64,000 nucleotides of DNA from Salvia splendens (GCF_004379255.2 NC_056052.1:11649708-11713707); one strand, 5' to 3'. Counted from the first letter of the stretch, positions 34,664 through 48,246 are shown. The notes: generated by a model from the letters alone, not told the origin. Program-made: numbers and translations.

Positions 34664-36584
34664 GAGCATCCGCAATAGAGGCGAGCGCACCGGCTCGCCG
34701 GTCCGCTCGCCGAACTATTGCAGCCGGCGAGCGCCGAATCGGCGAGAATTTCGGCGAGCGCACGCCGATTCCCATGCGCTCGCCGATTAGCTCGCCGCTA
34801 TTGCAGCCTCAGATCGGCGAGCGACCGGCGAGCGCAATTTTGTTTTTTGTTTTTTATTTTCGAAACTCTATATATACGTGATTTGAACTTCATTTTCATT
34901 CGCACCACTTGTTTTAACGAGTACTCTCTCTATCTTAAATTCTGTACAAGATCAACAATGCGAAATGAGTAACGCGGGTGGTAGTAGTAGTCGTAGTGGT
35001 GGGGATGCTGAGGAGTACGAACGGCGTTTGAACGAACATTTGGATGCATGTACGTCCCGAGAGATAGATCGGCTGCTACAACGGTCCTTGCAGCCGACGG
35101 TACCTCAACCTCGACCCATTGTCCACCGCCGATCATTGATTGAGCGGGATCACGTAGCTGCACATCAGCGGCTATATGCCGACTACTTCGCACCGGAGCC
35201 GCGGTTTAACGCCAACCTTTTCAGGCGGCGTTTTAGGATGAGCACGGCCTTGTTTATGTGTATTGTTAACGCTTTGGAGCATCGATATTTGTGTTTCCGC
35301 TTCAGGCACGATGCGTCTAGTAGACCCGGCCACACACCTATTCAAAAGTGCACTGCGGCAATCAGGCAGCTGGCCTACGGAGGCACGACAGACATGTGGG
35401 ACGAGTACCTCCACATCGGCGAGTCGACTGCCCTTGAATGTATGAAGTATTTCTGTCAGGGCGTGATTGAAATATTCGGTGAGCAGTACCTTCGAAGCCC
35501 TACCCCCGAAGACTGCTAGGAGTTGATGCAGATGCACGGGGCGAAGCATGGGTTCCCGGGTATGTTAGGCAGCATAGATTGTATGCATTGGGAGTGGAAG
35601 AACTGCCCCGCTGCCTGGAAAGGGTTCTACACGACCGACTACAAGGCAAAGAATCCCATGATGATCCTCGAGGCCGTAGCTGATTACCGGCTGTGGATTT
35701 GGCATGCATATTTTGGGGTAGCCGGGTCGAACAACGACCTCAACGTCCTCAACTCGTCGCCCCTTTTCAACGAGCAGTGCCAGGGCGTTGGTCCGGCCAT
35801 CAGTTTTGTCGCCAACGGGAACCAGCATGATATGGGCTACTACTTGGCGGATGGGATATACCCTAGGTGGCCCGTCTTTGTGAAGACGATCAGATGCGCA
35901 TCGGATGAGAGGAAGGCCTACTTTGCGGAACGCCAGGAGTCGGCGCGCAAGGACGTGGAGCGCGCATTTGGTGTGCTCCGGGCTCGATGGGCGGCAATTA
36001 GGGGTCCAACGCGTTTGTGGCATATCGACTGCATTGCTGATATAATGTATGCCTGTATTATCATGCACAACATGATTGTCGAAGATGAATGTGTACAACT
36101 GACTAGTTGGGCCAACGACGATAAAGAAGCCGGTCCAAGCCACGGCGTGGCCACCCCGAACGTACGAAGTGGGGTACCTCACGATGAAGTCGGCCGCATC
36201 CAAGCACATGCCGACATGCGCCAAGTGGAAGCTCATATTCGACACCAAAAGGATTTAATTGAAGAGTTGTGGACGCGGGGGACTGCACGACGTTAGGGGT
36301 TTTTTTAATTATGTAATTTTTTTAATGTACCTTTTTTTAATTTAAATGAAATTAATGCATTTTCCCGTATTTGTGTTGTATGTTGAATTCCGTATTTTGT
36401 GTGATTGTTAATTATTTGTTTTTAGTGCTGATGATGTGGCTAGGCTATGGTTGGGCTATTGCTTGTCCAGTTGCTTGTCCTGATGATGTGGCAGGAGGGC
36501 TTTTAGTGCTGATGATATGGCAGAGGAATTTGTGACTGGGCTACGACTGGGTTATTGCTTGTCCAGTTGCTATTGTGGATGCTC
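34664..36584 (+). mobile_element. PIF/Harbinger element carrying only the transposase
   Basis: The ends GAGCATCCGCAATAGAGG and CTATTGTGGATGCTC are inverted and nearly the same as those of the element at 32638. TAA duplications lie at 34661-34663 and 36585-36587. Length 1921 bp. It lacks ORF1. Confidence 0.9.
34965..36296 (+). pseudogene. PIF/Harbinger DDE transposase (ALP1-like) with one in-frame TAG
   Basis: One frame of about 443 codons with a single TAG at 35517-35519. The N-terminal half has the helical DNA-binding region (FRRRFRMSTALFMCIVNALE, AIRQLAYGGTTDMWDEYLHI). The catalytic half has the DDE triad in its usual settings: GSIDCMHWEWKNCP (first D), GSNNDLNVL (second D) and DVERAFGVLRARWA (E), ending in ADIMYACIIMHNMIVED. 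The TAG lies where a Gln codon would be expected, again one C-to-T step. The rest is intact, so read-through or very recent death are both possible. Confidence 0.92.
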
Positions 36585-38898
36585 TAAGGCATAGAAAATG
36601 TGAAGTCATAATTGTGTACCTTATTCAGGCGGTCACGTGTAACCTTTATCCTATATTCGAATTATGCATTCTATGTTATTTTGTAGATGTACTCATCCAT
36701 TTTATATTGACAAACAATATAAAAGTAGTGAATAAAATATCTAATAATACGAGTGATACTAGAAATTTCTGTGGTCCAATTTTATGTTTGCTTGTGAAAT
36801 TAAATATTTATTTTATGTGGAGTGGCAAAAACTATTGTATATAAAAGTTTTTCAAAGTATGATTGACGCCAGTTCCTTTTCAATCATTATTATCATTTCC
36901 ATAATCATTTCCATACCTACTTAACAATAATGGATTCTCTTAACACATATGCTCTATATAATACTTCTTCCTTTTTGTTTCACGTTAAGAAGTCACATTT
37001 ATTACAAGAATAAGTTTTAAAAATATAAAGACAGTGGATCGAAAAAATAAATTGAATATAAAGTCCATTTTCTTATATTGATTTTATAATAAAATGTGAT
37101 GAAGTGAGTTAGTGGAATGTGAGACCTAATTAGTATTTATAATAAAAATAAAATGTAATTCTTATTGTGGGATGAACCGTAATGGCAAAATGCAACTCTT
37201 ATTAAGGGACAGAGGGAGTAGTATAATTTTGAGTGAGCGAAAATGTAGGTGACAATATATAAGTGAAAGTTCCTTCCTATTCTGTTGTAATTCCGCAATA
37301 AGAGGTAGAAATTCATGCAGATTGATCAAGAAAACGTTGACCAACTGATCAAGACAAATCCTAAGCAATCTACTCATCATCGGGTGCGTGAACCAGAAGA
37401 GGGAGCTTTCAAGACCTTAACCCACGATACTAGTAACTAGTAAATGGAAGTAAGAGTTGAATCCCACAGAGATGAAGGTGTATTGACTTGTGTTAGAGAC
37501 ATTTTGGGGGATGGCTGTTGCCACGCTTTGAGAGTGGGTTAGGATTAATCTACTGGACTGGACTACTTAACTGACTTCTATCTAACTGATCAACTTAAAC
37601 TAGACTATCCTTGAACTTGACTGATTATTACTCTCAACTGATCAACTGAACTCACAGTTCAAAAAGTACACTGCAGAAAGTAATCGGGACCACTGACTTA
37701 AGAAAAGCGTTGCAAATAAATCTGAAACATGCAAAAGGTGTCAGAGACTGCTACACTAACTAAACATGATCGTCTTCTTCTCCAAACAAATCAAAATAGA
37801 CTAGCTAATCAACTACGGAAGATCTGAAACATAGTATATAGCGGAAAAAAATAGGAAATCAACCGATCAGCACTAGATCCATGCAATTTAAACGAATTAA
37901 AAGCAGATCAACAGAAACTACTCTAGTTTCATGCAAGCTAACATACGTAAGTTTAGATTCGACGTAAATCTAACTAAGAACAACTAAATCTAAAACATCA
38001 AACAAAGATCATAACATTATGAACCTAGATCTAAGCAATCGAACGACAATCAAACATAACCGAGCATGAACAGAACAAAGTCAAATGCTGAAACTGCAGA
38101 TCCAACCAAACATCCATCAGAAAACTTCATTCCACTGAACATTTCTCAAAATTCCAGAATCAAACAACAAATCGAAACTCGGATTCAAGATTCAATGACA
38201 AAACAAACTTGCAACAAAGATTTAACTAAGAAAAACTTGAAAATAACAGTAGATTAAAAAGTGCATCATGAAAACAAAACGAAAACAAAATGAAACGATT
38301 GTATCAACTCCTTGGAGCTTAAGAACACATGAACGAACATGAACTTCTATCTAGACTAAGCTTCCTCCCTCCAAGTGCGGACGAAGAGAGTGTTACTTCG
38401 GTAGAACTGCGATACTTGCGGCTATCTAACCTCTTTTCTCCATGGTTGCTGCTAACTACGTGGTGTGTGAGTGAAAGATGAGTTTCCCTCCCAATCTTAG
38501 ATGATCCAAGGCGAAAGATGATGATTTCTTCAAAATTTCTTCCTCTCTTTATAGGACGGCTTGGGCACCAATCCCTAGGGAAAGATCCTCCTGATTTGGC
38601 ATTAATACCCCTTGCAGAAAAGGGTAATCCTTCTTTCTCACTCATCTGACTCATCCGTTCGCAACTCCATTGTGTCTGGACTCTCTTGATCAAGTTGCAA
38701 TACTGCTCGGCATGGTCATTTCACTCTCGCTCTCTTGATCAGTTTGTCCCAATTCTGGGTCATTTTTGCCTTCCGCGTCCAGTTGAGTACGACACACTCC
38801 CACTTTGTTGCTTTTCATTCCTACACACTTAACTTCCACTATTTCTAACATCAATGCCCCAATTAGTATATTAACCACCATTAAACCATGCTTGAAAC
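36585..38898. other. retroelement debris and MITE, no gene
   Basis: About 36961-37222 looks like a Stowaway-type MITE (ACTTCTTCCTTTTTG ... GGGACAGAGGGAGTA). From 37270 on, A-rich sequence with many ACTGATCAAC phrases and AGTTGAATCCCACAGAGATG resembles untranslated parts of plant LTR elements. The minus-strand ORF 38319-38693 shows no domain. Confidence 0.5.
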
Positions 38899-40340
38899 TG
38901 TTAGATTTTGTATACTAGAAATCACCTTTCGAGTGATTGAATACTGTAAAACTCTATATGTTATTTTCCAAATGAATGAAATAGATTATTTTTGTCATAA
39001 TGTTATTGTGTTTTACATTTAATGGATGTTTATTGCATATTTAAATGTATAAGCAACGTAATAAAGTCTAAGTCTTTTTTAGTAGACCAGTTGTGGGCGT
39101 CGTCCACTTTAAGGTAACACGTTCAGTTCCGAACAAAGAAAAATAAGAATTTCACAACCTAGATAGGCCTAGACTACCTATCGTGAAAGGTTGCAATGTC
39201 AGTCCGCATATTTCTAAGCTTTACTGAAATAAGATGACGTTGGTGTGGTATAGCACTGAATTGGATCTAAGAACAAGACGAGTCTTTATGCTATCTACTG
39301 AAAGACGAGGTCTTGATAATTAATTTCTTAATCAATGTACGTTAGCATTGAACATACTGTATTGATTATGCACTACTTTGACTTACCCAAGAATCCTGGT
39401 ATATTGGGTAGTGGTGATTAATATCTAGCGGTGCTAGGATTGCTATTATATTGAATCGTGCGTGAGGTGAGTCTCGTTTGATAATGTCCACAAGAGGAGT
39501 TCGAAACAAGGTTTTATTATTCGAAACCTAGCTAGTTGGAGTTTGATTACTCTATGAATAATAAATAAGCGTTTCTTGCTAAGTCCACTCTTGGAGATAA
39601 TAATATGTTAATTAATTAAGTCCATAGCACACATTGATTAATTAATGGACGTTTCTATCTTAAGCACGAGAAATTGATGACAAACAAATGGAAACCCGAA
39701 ATACTTGTAATTTCGGAATTGGATGGGCAGTACAATATTACTTCTGTAGTGGCTGCTTGTAATATTCCAATATAAGCTTATATTAAATTGTTGGTTCAAT
39801 TTAATTAGTAAAAAGCTAATTGGGGGAGGCCATATCAAAATTTTTCCATAGATCCCTGACTGGGCCCAATATGTGACTAAATATAAATAGGAGAATAAAA
39901 GAGACAGAAAATACACTTGTATTTTCTTCCAAAATTTGCGTCTCCCTCCTTATTTATACAGGGGACGATTTCCCTCTCCTCCGGGAGATAGGATTTCTGT
40001 CTTCTTTATATAAGTCCTAGTTCTCTGGCGAGATCAACCCACACTGATATCAGATTACAGTCTGGAAACCAGTCAGAAGATCCGTGGTTTAGTACTCAAG
40101 ATCTTCACGTGGAGAAGACGCGAGCCATCTTCGATTCTTCAGTGAATCAACGAGGTAAATTGGCTAACTCTGTAGCAAGCATGTTTTAGGGATTGTTTGT
40201 GGTAAAGCATGTTTAAAATCAAATTATGAGCATGATACATGTGAAAATTACGTGAATAGAATTGGTCTAAATAATCTGCTAAATAGATCAGAATTTCATG
40301 TGATCCGTTAGAACGCACGCTTCCTCTGCCAACCCCTTCA
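38899..40340 (+). repeat. 5' LTR of the copia element
   Basis: 1442 bp, bounded by TG and CA, homologous to the solo LTR 4843-6308 (opposite strand) and the fragment 44349-45110. Confidence 0.92.
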
Positions 40341-40342
40341 AT

Positions 40343-40354
40343 TGGTATCAGAGC
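40343..40354 (+). promoter_or_regulatory. primer-binding site
   Basis: TGGTATCAGAGC, two bases after the LTR, complementary to the 3' end of plant initiator tRNA-Met, the usual copia primer. Confidence 0.9.
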
Positions 40355-40499
40355 CAAGTTTTGACTCTTATTATTTGGATTTAAATTTTGCGAAATTCAT
40401 GTATGCATGTGTTATTTGATTGCGAAGCATGTTCTTGGTGTTTTTGTTTAATTTTTATGCATGATGAACTCAAGAACTATTGAATCAAAGAACTTGAAT

Positions 40500-42317
40500 T
40501 TTTCGATCGTACGAGACGTGCGATCCGTCGGCGCTCGCGCTGAGACGGATCGCACCATGCGCGATCGAGATAGGGTCACCGAATTGTGTGGGAGCCAAGG
40601 AATTCACGAGGAATTCACGATCACGGGGCGACGTGCAGACGAGCGTGGGCTGGTACGCGCCGCCGACCGAGACTGCGAACCCTAGGCGGTTCTCGCCCGG
40701 AAACCTCGACAAGGCGCCAGCTAGGGCGGCGTGGCGTTCATCCGAGAACTGCCGAGACACCACGAGCCGCCAGGCCGAGAACCCTAGGTGGAAGGTCCCG
40801 GCCGTCCGAACCTGCCTGGCCGAGAGCGTCGCGCCTGTGTGCGCGTCGCTGGCTCAGGTAGTGGGGGCATCGGGTCTCGGGATGCCGAGACGAGGCGATG
40901 CGATGCCAGGCCGAGAACGGTCACGCCACTAGGCGAACCGCTGGCCGAAGAGTCGACGCAGCCCGACGCGCACGGTTGCTCGTCTTACAGGCCGAGCCAC
41001 CAAGACGGGCAGCGAGCAATTGCGCCACTCGACGAGCCAGGCGGCCAACAGCAGGCGCGCTACCGCGCGACCTGCTGGCCGAGAGCTAGCGACCACCTGT
41101 GCGTGGCTGGCCGAGATGACGTGTCCGTAGTGATCCGGCGATGTATTCGTCGGGTATTCGTCGTTCATCGTTCGTGCAAACCTCGTGCGATGAGATATTG
41201 ATGATGGATTATTTTAATGATTATTTAATTCATTAATCAAAGGATATCATTAAAATATTATTATTTAATTGAAATAAAATATTTTGGAAAGATTTCCCCA
41301 GATTTTTGGAATATTTGAATTATTGACTATATCTATGGAAATGAATAATATTATTTTGATTCCTAGATGATATAGACAAGAATAATTTAATAGATTCCAA
41401 ATATTTATATATCTAGAATCCTAACAAGGATAGATATATAGGAATACATTAAATAATACAATAATATAATTTCTCTTCCTTATCTTGAACATGGAAATAA
41501 TATGAATTTAATTTTTCATGTCTAATTAAGATTTAAATAATTCCTTTATTTTAGAATATCTTATAGAAGACATGAATAAGAAATAAATTCTAGAATAATT
41601 AATTTCCTAAAGTAAGATACTAAAAGATAACGAAAGATTTAATTATCCAGTAATTAAATGTCAACATAATTTAATTAAGCATTTTTTCTATCTCACAGCT
41701 AAGGATAATTAAAGAAAAACCATAACCCAAATATCTAAGCTATAATTACGAACTTAATGTTTGTATATGGTCTCTATCGATTGGCCTGCAATTTGTGAAG
41801 CTAATTTCTAATATTATCGTCACCCATTATGTGGGGACAATAATCCTAAGAAATACTAAGTTCATGAGGGCGGACTTCTCAAATATGAATAGTACGAACT
41901 GGAATGTGGTTTCCAATATTATCGCCATCCATTATGTGGGGACAATAATCCTAAGAAACTACGAGATTCAGGAGTTTAAACAGAATTTATGAGATAGCTT
42001 GATTTTATTAGCAGCACATGAACATTTTTACGGGAGTGTGTTGTAGAAATAAGATATTGTAATGCTAAATCTGGTGGTCTTGCTTAGGCAACATTAGGCG
42101 ACCATGCCATTATGTGGTCTCTGGACTATTCGTCGGTGTTATGACCAGTAAAATTGTAAGATTTTAATGCGTATTGACCTCTTATGGAGGGTACAAAATT
42201 TTAATTTTACAGTTGTAAGATTTTGAAAAGTTTTATGGTTAATCTACTCAAACTTCTTACATAAGTTTATGACAAATAGTAAATATTATTTTTGCAGTGC
42301 AAACTAAATCGTCAAGA
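40500..42317 (+). other. copia leader: GC-rich block then AT-rich block
   Basis: 40500-41200 is strikingly GC-rich with about nine GGCCGAGA-like units (40770-41120); overlapping ORFs on both strands are by-products of composition. 41215-41760 is very AT-rich. 41795-41980 holds a tandem pair around CATTATGTGGGGACAATAAT. No gene product is supported. Confidence 0.6.
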
Positions 42318-43291
42318 TGTCATTCAATCCTCTTTCTGCAATTCTTAAAGAAAACAAACTCGAGGGCCAAATTTACATATAATGGAAACAAAACTTAGAC
42401 ATCGTTCTCACAGCGGAAGAGTACAACTTTGTGCTCACAACCCCACGACCTCCAGTGTCGGCGGCTAACGCCGGGGCAGGAGTTAGAGATGCGCATAGAC
42501 GATGGCATAAGGCGAATGAGATGGCTAAGTGCTACATGTTGGCTTCTATGTCTTCAGTACTCAAGCATCAGCATTCTGCCATGGCGACTGCCACCGAGAT
42601 TATGCAAAATCTCACAAATCTTTTTGATACTCAGAATCGAACGGCTAAGTCTCAAGCCTTTCAGAGTATCATGACGAAGACAATGAAGAAAGGCACGTCT
42701 GTGCGGGACCATGTCCTCGAGATGATGGGCCACCTCAATCAAATAGAGGTTTTGGGAGGGACGATCGATCCTGAGTCCTAAGTAACAATTATCCTTCAGA
42801 GTCTTCCCCCTAGCTTCCAGCAGTTCAAGCTCAACTTTGAGATGAACAAAATAAATTACACCTTGGCAGAGTTGTTGACTGAACTTCAGTCGGCGGAGGA
42901 CCTTATGGTTCAGGCTAAGGCAGCCATGATGACTTTGGCGCCCCGATCCTCTGACTGTAAGCCTGGCGTAGGAAAGAAGAGGGCACCGAACTCTGTTACG
43001 GCTAAGATTGATAAGGGAAAGAAGAAGAAGAAGGCTAACAAGAAGCCTTCGGGGAAGTGTTTCAAGTGTGGAGAGAAGGGGCATTGGAAGCCAGATTGTC
43101 CTAAAAAGGGCAAAGCTACAGGTATGCACCAAGCTCTAGTGGTAGAGTCATGCTTGACTTCGACATCTACTCACACTTGGGTTATTGACACTGGAGCCAC
43201 TTATCATATTTGTTTTGATCCTGACTTATTGCAGGTGACAAGACGGCTATATGATCGTGAGATCGAAGTCCAGCTAGGCGATCATTGCTAA
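42318..43291 (+). pseudogene. copia gag and start of protease
   Basis: Begins MSFNPLSAILKENKLEGQ. In-frame TAA codons occur near 42380 and at 42779-42781. It carries the gag helical region (LASMSSVLKHQHSAM, RDHVLEMMGHLNQIEVLGG), then a zinc knuckle CFKCGEKGHWKPDC and the protease start with the active-site Asp in WVIDTGATYHICF. The frame ends at 43291, where integrase should follow but is missing. Confidence 0.85.
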
Positions 43292-43303
43292 TGGGTGAAA
43301 GCA

Positions 43304-44348
43304 ATGGATTCAGAACTACAATCTATGATAGACAAATACGTGTACGATTTGTCCGTCCTACCCGAAGGCTGTACTGCCATTGGGAGCAAGTGGATATACA
43401 AACGTAAACGTGGACCCGATGGACGAGTTAAAGTCTTTAAGGCAAGACTAGTGGCCAAGGGGTATACCCAAAGGGAAGGTATCGATTACGATGAGACCTT
43501 CTCCCCGGTGGCCATGCTCAAATCGATCCGGATACTTTTGTCTATTGCAGCTTACATGGATTGGGATGTATGGCAGATGGACGTTAAGACTGCGTTCTTG
43601 AACGGGAGTCTTGAGGAGACCATCTACATGGAACAACCCGAAGGATATGCCATGAAGGGCAAGGAACACATGGTTTGGAAGCTTAAGAAGTCCATTTATG
43701 GCCTCAAGCAAGCATCTAGGTCATGGAACCAGTGTTTCGATCAAACTATTCATAAGTTTGGATTCGAAAAGTGCCCAAATGAAAGCTGCGTTTATAAGAA
43801 GGTTGAAAAGGGGAATGTTGTCATCAGTACGAACTTGGTTGTCGAACCAGTTCGAGATGAAGGATATGGGAGACGCGGGACACATCCTCGGGATCAAGGT
43901 TCTTAGGAATCGTGAAAAGAGGATGTTGTGCTTATCTCAAGAACCCTACATCAATACTGTACTTAGTCGCTTTAGCATGCAAGATGCCAAGAAAGGTTTC
44001 TTACCTTTTAGACATGGCATCCATCTATCTCAAGAGATGTGCCCCAAAACGCCATCTGAGATAGAAGAGATGAGAAGGATTCCATATGCTTCGGCAGTTG
44101 GAAGTCTCATGTATGCTATGCTTTGTACAAGGCCTGATATTTGCTTTGCTGTTAGCATGGTGGCAAGATATCAGTCGAATTCGGGCTAAGGACATTGGAC
44201 TGCTGTAAAGAACATACTCAAGTACCTTAAACGGACTAAGGACTATGCTCTAGTTTACAATGCAGTCGAGCTCTGTCCTTTGGGATATACTAACTCAGAT
44301 TTTCAATCTGATCTAGACTCGAGAAAATCTACTTCTGGATATGTGTTC
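43304..44348 (+). pseudogene. copia reverse transcriptase and partial RNase H
   Basis: The RT begins MDSELQSMIDKYVYDL and keeps GSKWIYKRKRGPDG, ARLVAKGYTQ, DYDETFSPVA and the first catalytic Asp region WQMDVKTAFLNG, then KSIYGLKQASR. Near 43830 a small deletion with frameshift removes the YVDD box. The frame of 43698-44189 continues with SNQFEMKDMGDAGHILGIK and ends at a TAA after YQSNSG; RNase H remains to LDSRKSTSGYVFT at the junction with the LTR fragment. Catalytically dead. Confidence 0.88.
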
Positions 44349-45110
44349 ACGTTAGCATTGAACATACGGTATTGATTATGCACTACTTTGACTTACCAAA
44401 AGGTGCGAGTTTTTCGCAACCCAAGAATCTGGGTATATTGGGTAGTGGTGATTAATATCTAGTGGTGCTAGATTACTATTATATTAAATCGTGTGCGAGG
44501 TGAGTCTCCTTCGATAACGTCCACAAGAGGAGTTCAAACAAGGTTTTACTATTCAGAACCTAGCTAGTTGGAGTTTCATTACTCTATGAATAATAAATAA
44601 ACGTTTCTTGCTAAGTCCGCTCTTGGAGATAATAATATGTTAATTAATTAAGTCCATAACAGACATTGATTAATTAATGGACGTTTTTATCTTAAGCACG
44701 GGAAATTGATGACAAATAAATGGAAACCCGGAATACTTGTAATTTCGGAATTGGATAGACAGTGTAATATTACTTCTGTAGTGGCTGCTCGTAATATTCC
44801 AATATAAGCTTATATTAAATTGTGGGTTCAATTTAATTAGTAAAAAGCTAATTAGGGGAGGCCCTATCCAAATTCTTCCATAGATCCCTGACTGGGCCCA
44901 ATATGTGACTAAATATAAAGAGGAGAATAAAGGAGACAGAAAATACACTTGTATTTTCTTCCAAAATTTTCGTCCCCCTCCCTATTCACACAGGGGACAA
45001 TTTCCCTCTCCTCCGGGAGATAGGATTTCTGTCTTCTTTATTTAAGTCCTAGTTCTCTGGCGAGATAAGCCCACACTGATATCATATTACAGTCCAGGAA
45101 CCAGTTAGAA

Positions 45111-48100
45111 AAACCGATTGCTCTATCGTTATCGCCCTAAAGAGGAAGTGAAATATGCACTAGTTCGTCCTCTCTGTATATCACATCAGTCTGCAATGTT
45201 TTTTGCGAGATCGAGCAAACAATTGACCGACGTTTCTACAAAAGGCAAACAATCGACCGGCGTTTTATATATTCTGGTATTTTTTCGACCGACAATGTTT
45301 TAAAAAGGTCTATTTTCAAAAATTAGTGGTCGTTCTATTCATTATTGAGGTTGTTCTGTTCATTATTGCTATGCATTGTTCATTACTTACATTATCACGG
45401 TCGATTTTTGCTGTTAAAATATCCCAAAGTCGACGATTCGCAGTTGTTTAGCGGTCGACGGTTGATTTGCCATCGTCAACAACCCATGTTTCAAAAGTCC
45501 CGATTTTTGGTAAGAGATGTTTCAATTTTTTTTGCCTTAACAATGTCACATTTTTCACAAACCAGTGTTCGATTTTTCCGTAAATCTGCAAATCGTGTTC
45601 ATTATTGTTAGCTTTCTATTCATTATTGGCGAATTTGGTTTAAATGCTGCTTTAGATTTGTGTATTGGTCAATTGTGTTGAGGAATTAGTTGTATGACCT
45701 TATGGTTTTTGATGGTGATGTTACGTTTTTCATAAACCAGTGTTCGATTTTTCCGTAAATCTGCAAATCATGTTCATTATTGTTCAATTTTTGTATACTG
45801 CTTATTTAACATCGTTACTGTATGATCCCGTGCTACATTATAAGTTCCAATTTTTACATGATTTAAGAACATCTGTTTATGTTACATTATGTAGGCAGTT
45901 TAGTACATGAACAGCTTCAGATTATATGTATTTTTTCGTGCTACATCATGGTAGCTTATCTGTACATCATTGGTTAATACATTATTCTTTGATAAATGTA
46001 TATTATTGTAAATCAAATCTGCTAATTTATTCCTACTACCACTGTACATTGTTTCTGTGTTGTACTTTGGTTAAAAAGCTACATTTATGGGTTGTATTAG
46101 TACATTATTTCAGTAGGAAACAATGCTACATTATAGATGTATATTTGTAGATGACTTTAAAACATCATTTACTGTTACATCATTTAGATAGATTAGTACA
46201 TCATTTGATGTTAATTTTATGCATCATGTTCTGTTACATCATGTAGCTAGATGTGTATATCATGTTCTGTTACATTATTTAGGCATAATTGTACATTAAC
46301 TGATACTGCATTGTATGTTTTTCTGAATAGGTTCAACAAGTGCAAGAATAGATTCGAGGATGACTTTGACGATGATATGCTCATTGCATTAACGCAACGA
46401 CAAGCTTTAAAGATGTTCAAAGATGTGCTACATTATTATTGTGTTGCAAATTATAATGTGCGAAAATTGTATTTTAATGTAGACTATAATTTGTATGATT
46501 AGTGGTAGAAGTTATATCCATTTCCCAAGGGTTTAATAGTCCATGGGGCTAGGGTGTAGTACCAACCCAGTAGCACAACGTTCACTAAGGGCAAGAAGTT
46601 AGAGCCTTTCTTGTAGAATTCAATTATGTCTCTGTGGTATTCTTACACTTATTAGGTTAAATTATTTACATTATTTGCTACTAATGTACTGTACATTGAA
46701 ACCATAAATATGTACATTACCAAAATGACTAAAACCAAATTGGCGGAAAAAATATACATTAAACTACTACTTTCGTACATTATTCACTGTAAGGCATATA
46801 CATTATAAGACTATATTCGAACATTAATTCCTGTATAAAATCCAAAACACACATTAGAAAGCGAAATTTTATGCATGTTATGGTACTATACCCTAGCCCC
46901 ATGGATTGCTAAACCCTAGGGGAATGATTCAAACTCCCTACACTTGGTGATGATTTCATTTCATGTGTGGGTACTACAACCTAGCCCCATGGATAGCTAA
47001 ACCCACATGATGTGGATTCAACGTGTTGCAAGACGTTAAACTACTTCTTATGTATTATTATACCGTTTTTGTACATTATTATACCGTTTACGTACATAAA
47101 AAACATACAATAAAAACAAAAAGTATAGGTACATTATTCACTGATACGAATGTACATTATTAGATACTATTGGTACATTATTTACTGTACCAAATCTAAA
47201 ACACACATTAAAAAATGAAATTTAATTCATGTGGTGGTACTATACCCTAGCCTTATGGGTTACTAACCCCAACGGGAATGATTCAAACTCTCTGCCCTTG
47301 GTGATGGTTTCGTTTGTGAGTGGGTACTACAACTTAGCCATATGGATTGCTAAACCCAAATGGCATGAATTCAAGTTCCTTTCAAAATTATACTCTTCAA
47401 TCTGTACATATTCACTCCTACAAATGTACATTATTAGATACTATTGGAACATTTTTTACTGTACCAAATATAAACACACATTAAAAAAAAATTTAATTCA
47501 TGTGTTGGTACTATACCCTAGCCCCATGGGTTGCTAAACCCAAGGGGAATGATTCAAACTCCCTACCCTTGGTGTTGGTTTCGTTTGTGAGTGGGTACTA
47601 CAACCTAGCCTTGTGGATTGCTAAACCCAAATGATACGAATTCAACTCTCGCCAAACATTAAATACTTACACAAGTACATCATTAAGTATTACGCATATA
47701 CATTAAAGGCCACTTGGCGTACATTATTTAGTTATACTTAGCCTAAACATTATCCCCTTAAACACGTACATTATTTAAATTCGGACTATACATTATTAGA
47801 CATTAGGCGTACATTATTTCTTGTAAGAGACATATGCATTACTCAGAAACTTACGAGAATATTGAACTCATATTTCTCCAATATTTTTTAGCGAAAAAAT
47901 AGTTAGAATTGGAGTAAAATCGATGAATCATAGAAAGAAATAATCATATTGTGATTTAATAAAGGAAAAGAAATAAAAGATAAGTAAATATGCAATAGCA
48001 GGCGTGAATTATGGAAATGCAATAACTGCCGATTTTTTACTACTCCCCTAAATGCCCTTTTTCGAATTTTTTTTATTAATTTATTAAATTCATGTGGCAT

Positions 48101-48188
48101 AAAAATCGGCCATTAGATCTTCAAATTGTGGGGCTGAGATTTAGGGAGAAGGTTGAACAATAATTAGAAAAATGATATGAATACATCC

Positions 48189-48189
<1 letters not shown>
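45111..48189 (-). mobile_element. (TA)n-type element, family B, copy 2
   Basis: The minus-strand start is AGGGATGTATTCATATCA at 48189, next to (CT)n(TA)n. The other end is not defined; homology to copia stops near 45110. The interior is filled with TACATTA/TTCATTA words and CCCTAGCC-type blocks at about 46513, 46886, 46975, 47240, 47330, 47515 and 47600. A conserved exon-like block lies at 46331-46440 (+). The family is otherwise non-coding. Confidence 0.7.
46331..46500 (+). other. exon-like block shared by families A and B
   Basis: After the acceptor-like TTTTTCTGAATAG the frame reads FNKCKNRFEDDFDDDMLIAL, continues through TQRQALKMFKDV and stops at 46500. The same block, degraded, is at 50243-50340 on the minus strand with the same TTTCTGAATAG before it. 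It is unlike the motif arrays around it, so it is either a captured exon or a remnant of the parent element's own gene. Function unknown. Confidence 0.4.

Positions 48190-48246
<57 letters not shown>

Larger units (their letters stand above)
38899..45110 (+). mobile_element. Ty1-copia retrotransposon, heavily deleted
   Basis: 5' LTR 38899-40340 (TGTTAG...TTCA), primer-binding site at 40343, long leader, gag, part of protease, reverse transcriptase and part of RNase H, then a 3' LTR fragment (44349 to about 45110) that lacks its first ~440 bp and its end. Integrase is gone. At least three internal deletions are visible: protease to RT near 43291, within the RT active-site region near 43830, and RNase H into the LTR at 44349, where ACGTTAG is shared by both partners. 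Confidence 0.92.

Noticed and set aside
35565..36248. 227-residue minus-strand ORF
   Set aside because: Shadow of the Harbinger transposase on the plus strand.
37300..38880. A host gene on the minus strand (ORFs 38319-38693 and 38690-38881)
   Set aside because: No splice logic or domain; sequence resembles untranslated retroelement DNA.
40485..41201. Several Arg/Ala-rich ORFs on both strands
   Set aside because: Open frames in all phases are expected in this GC-rich copia leader; no domain is visible.
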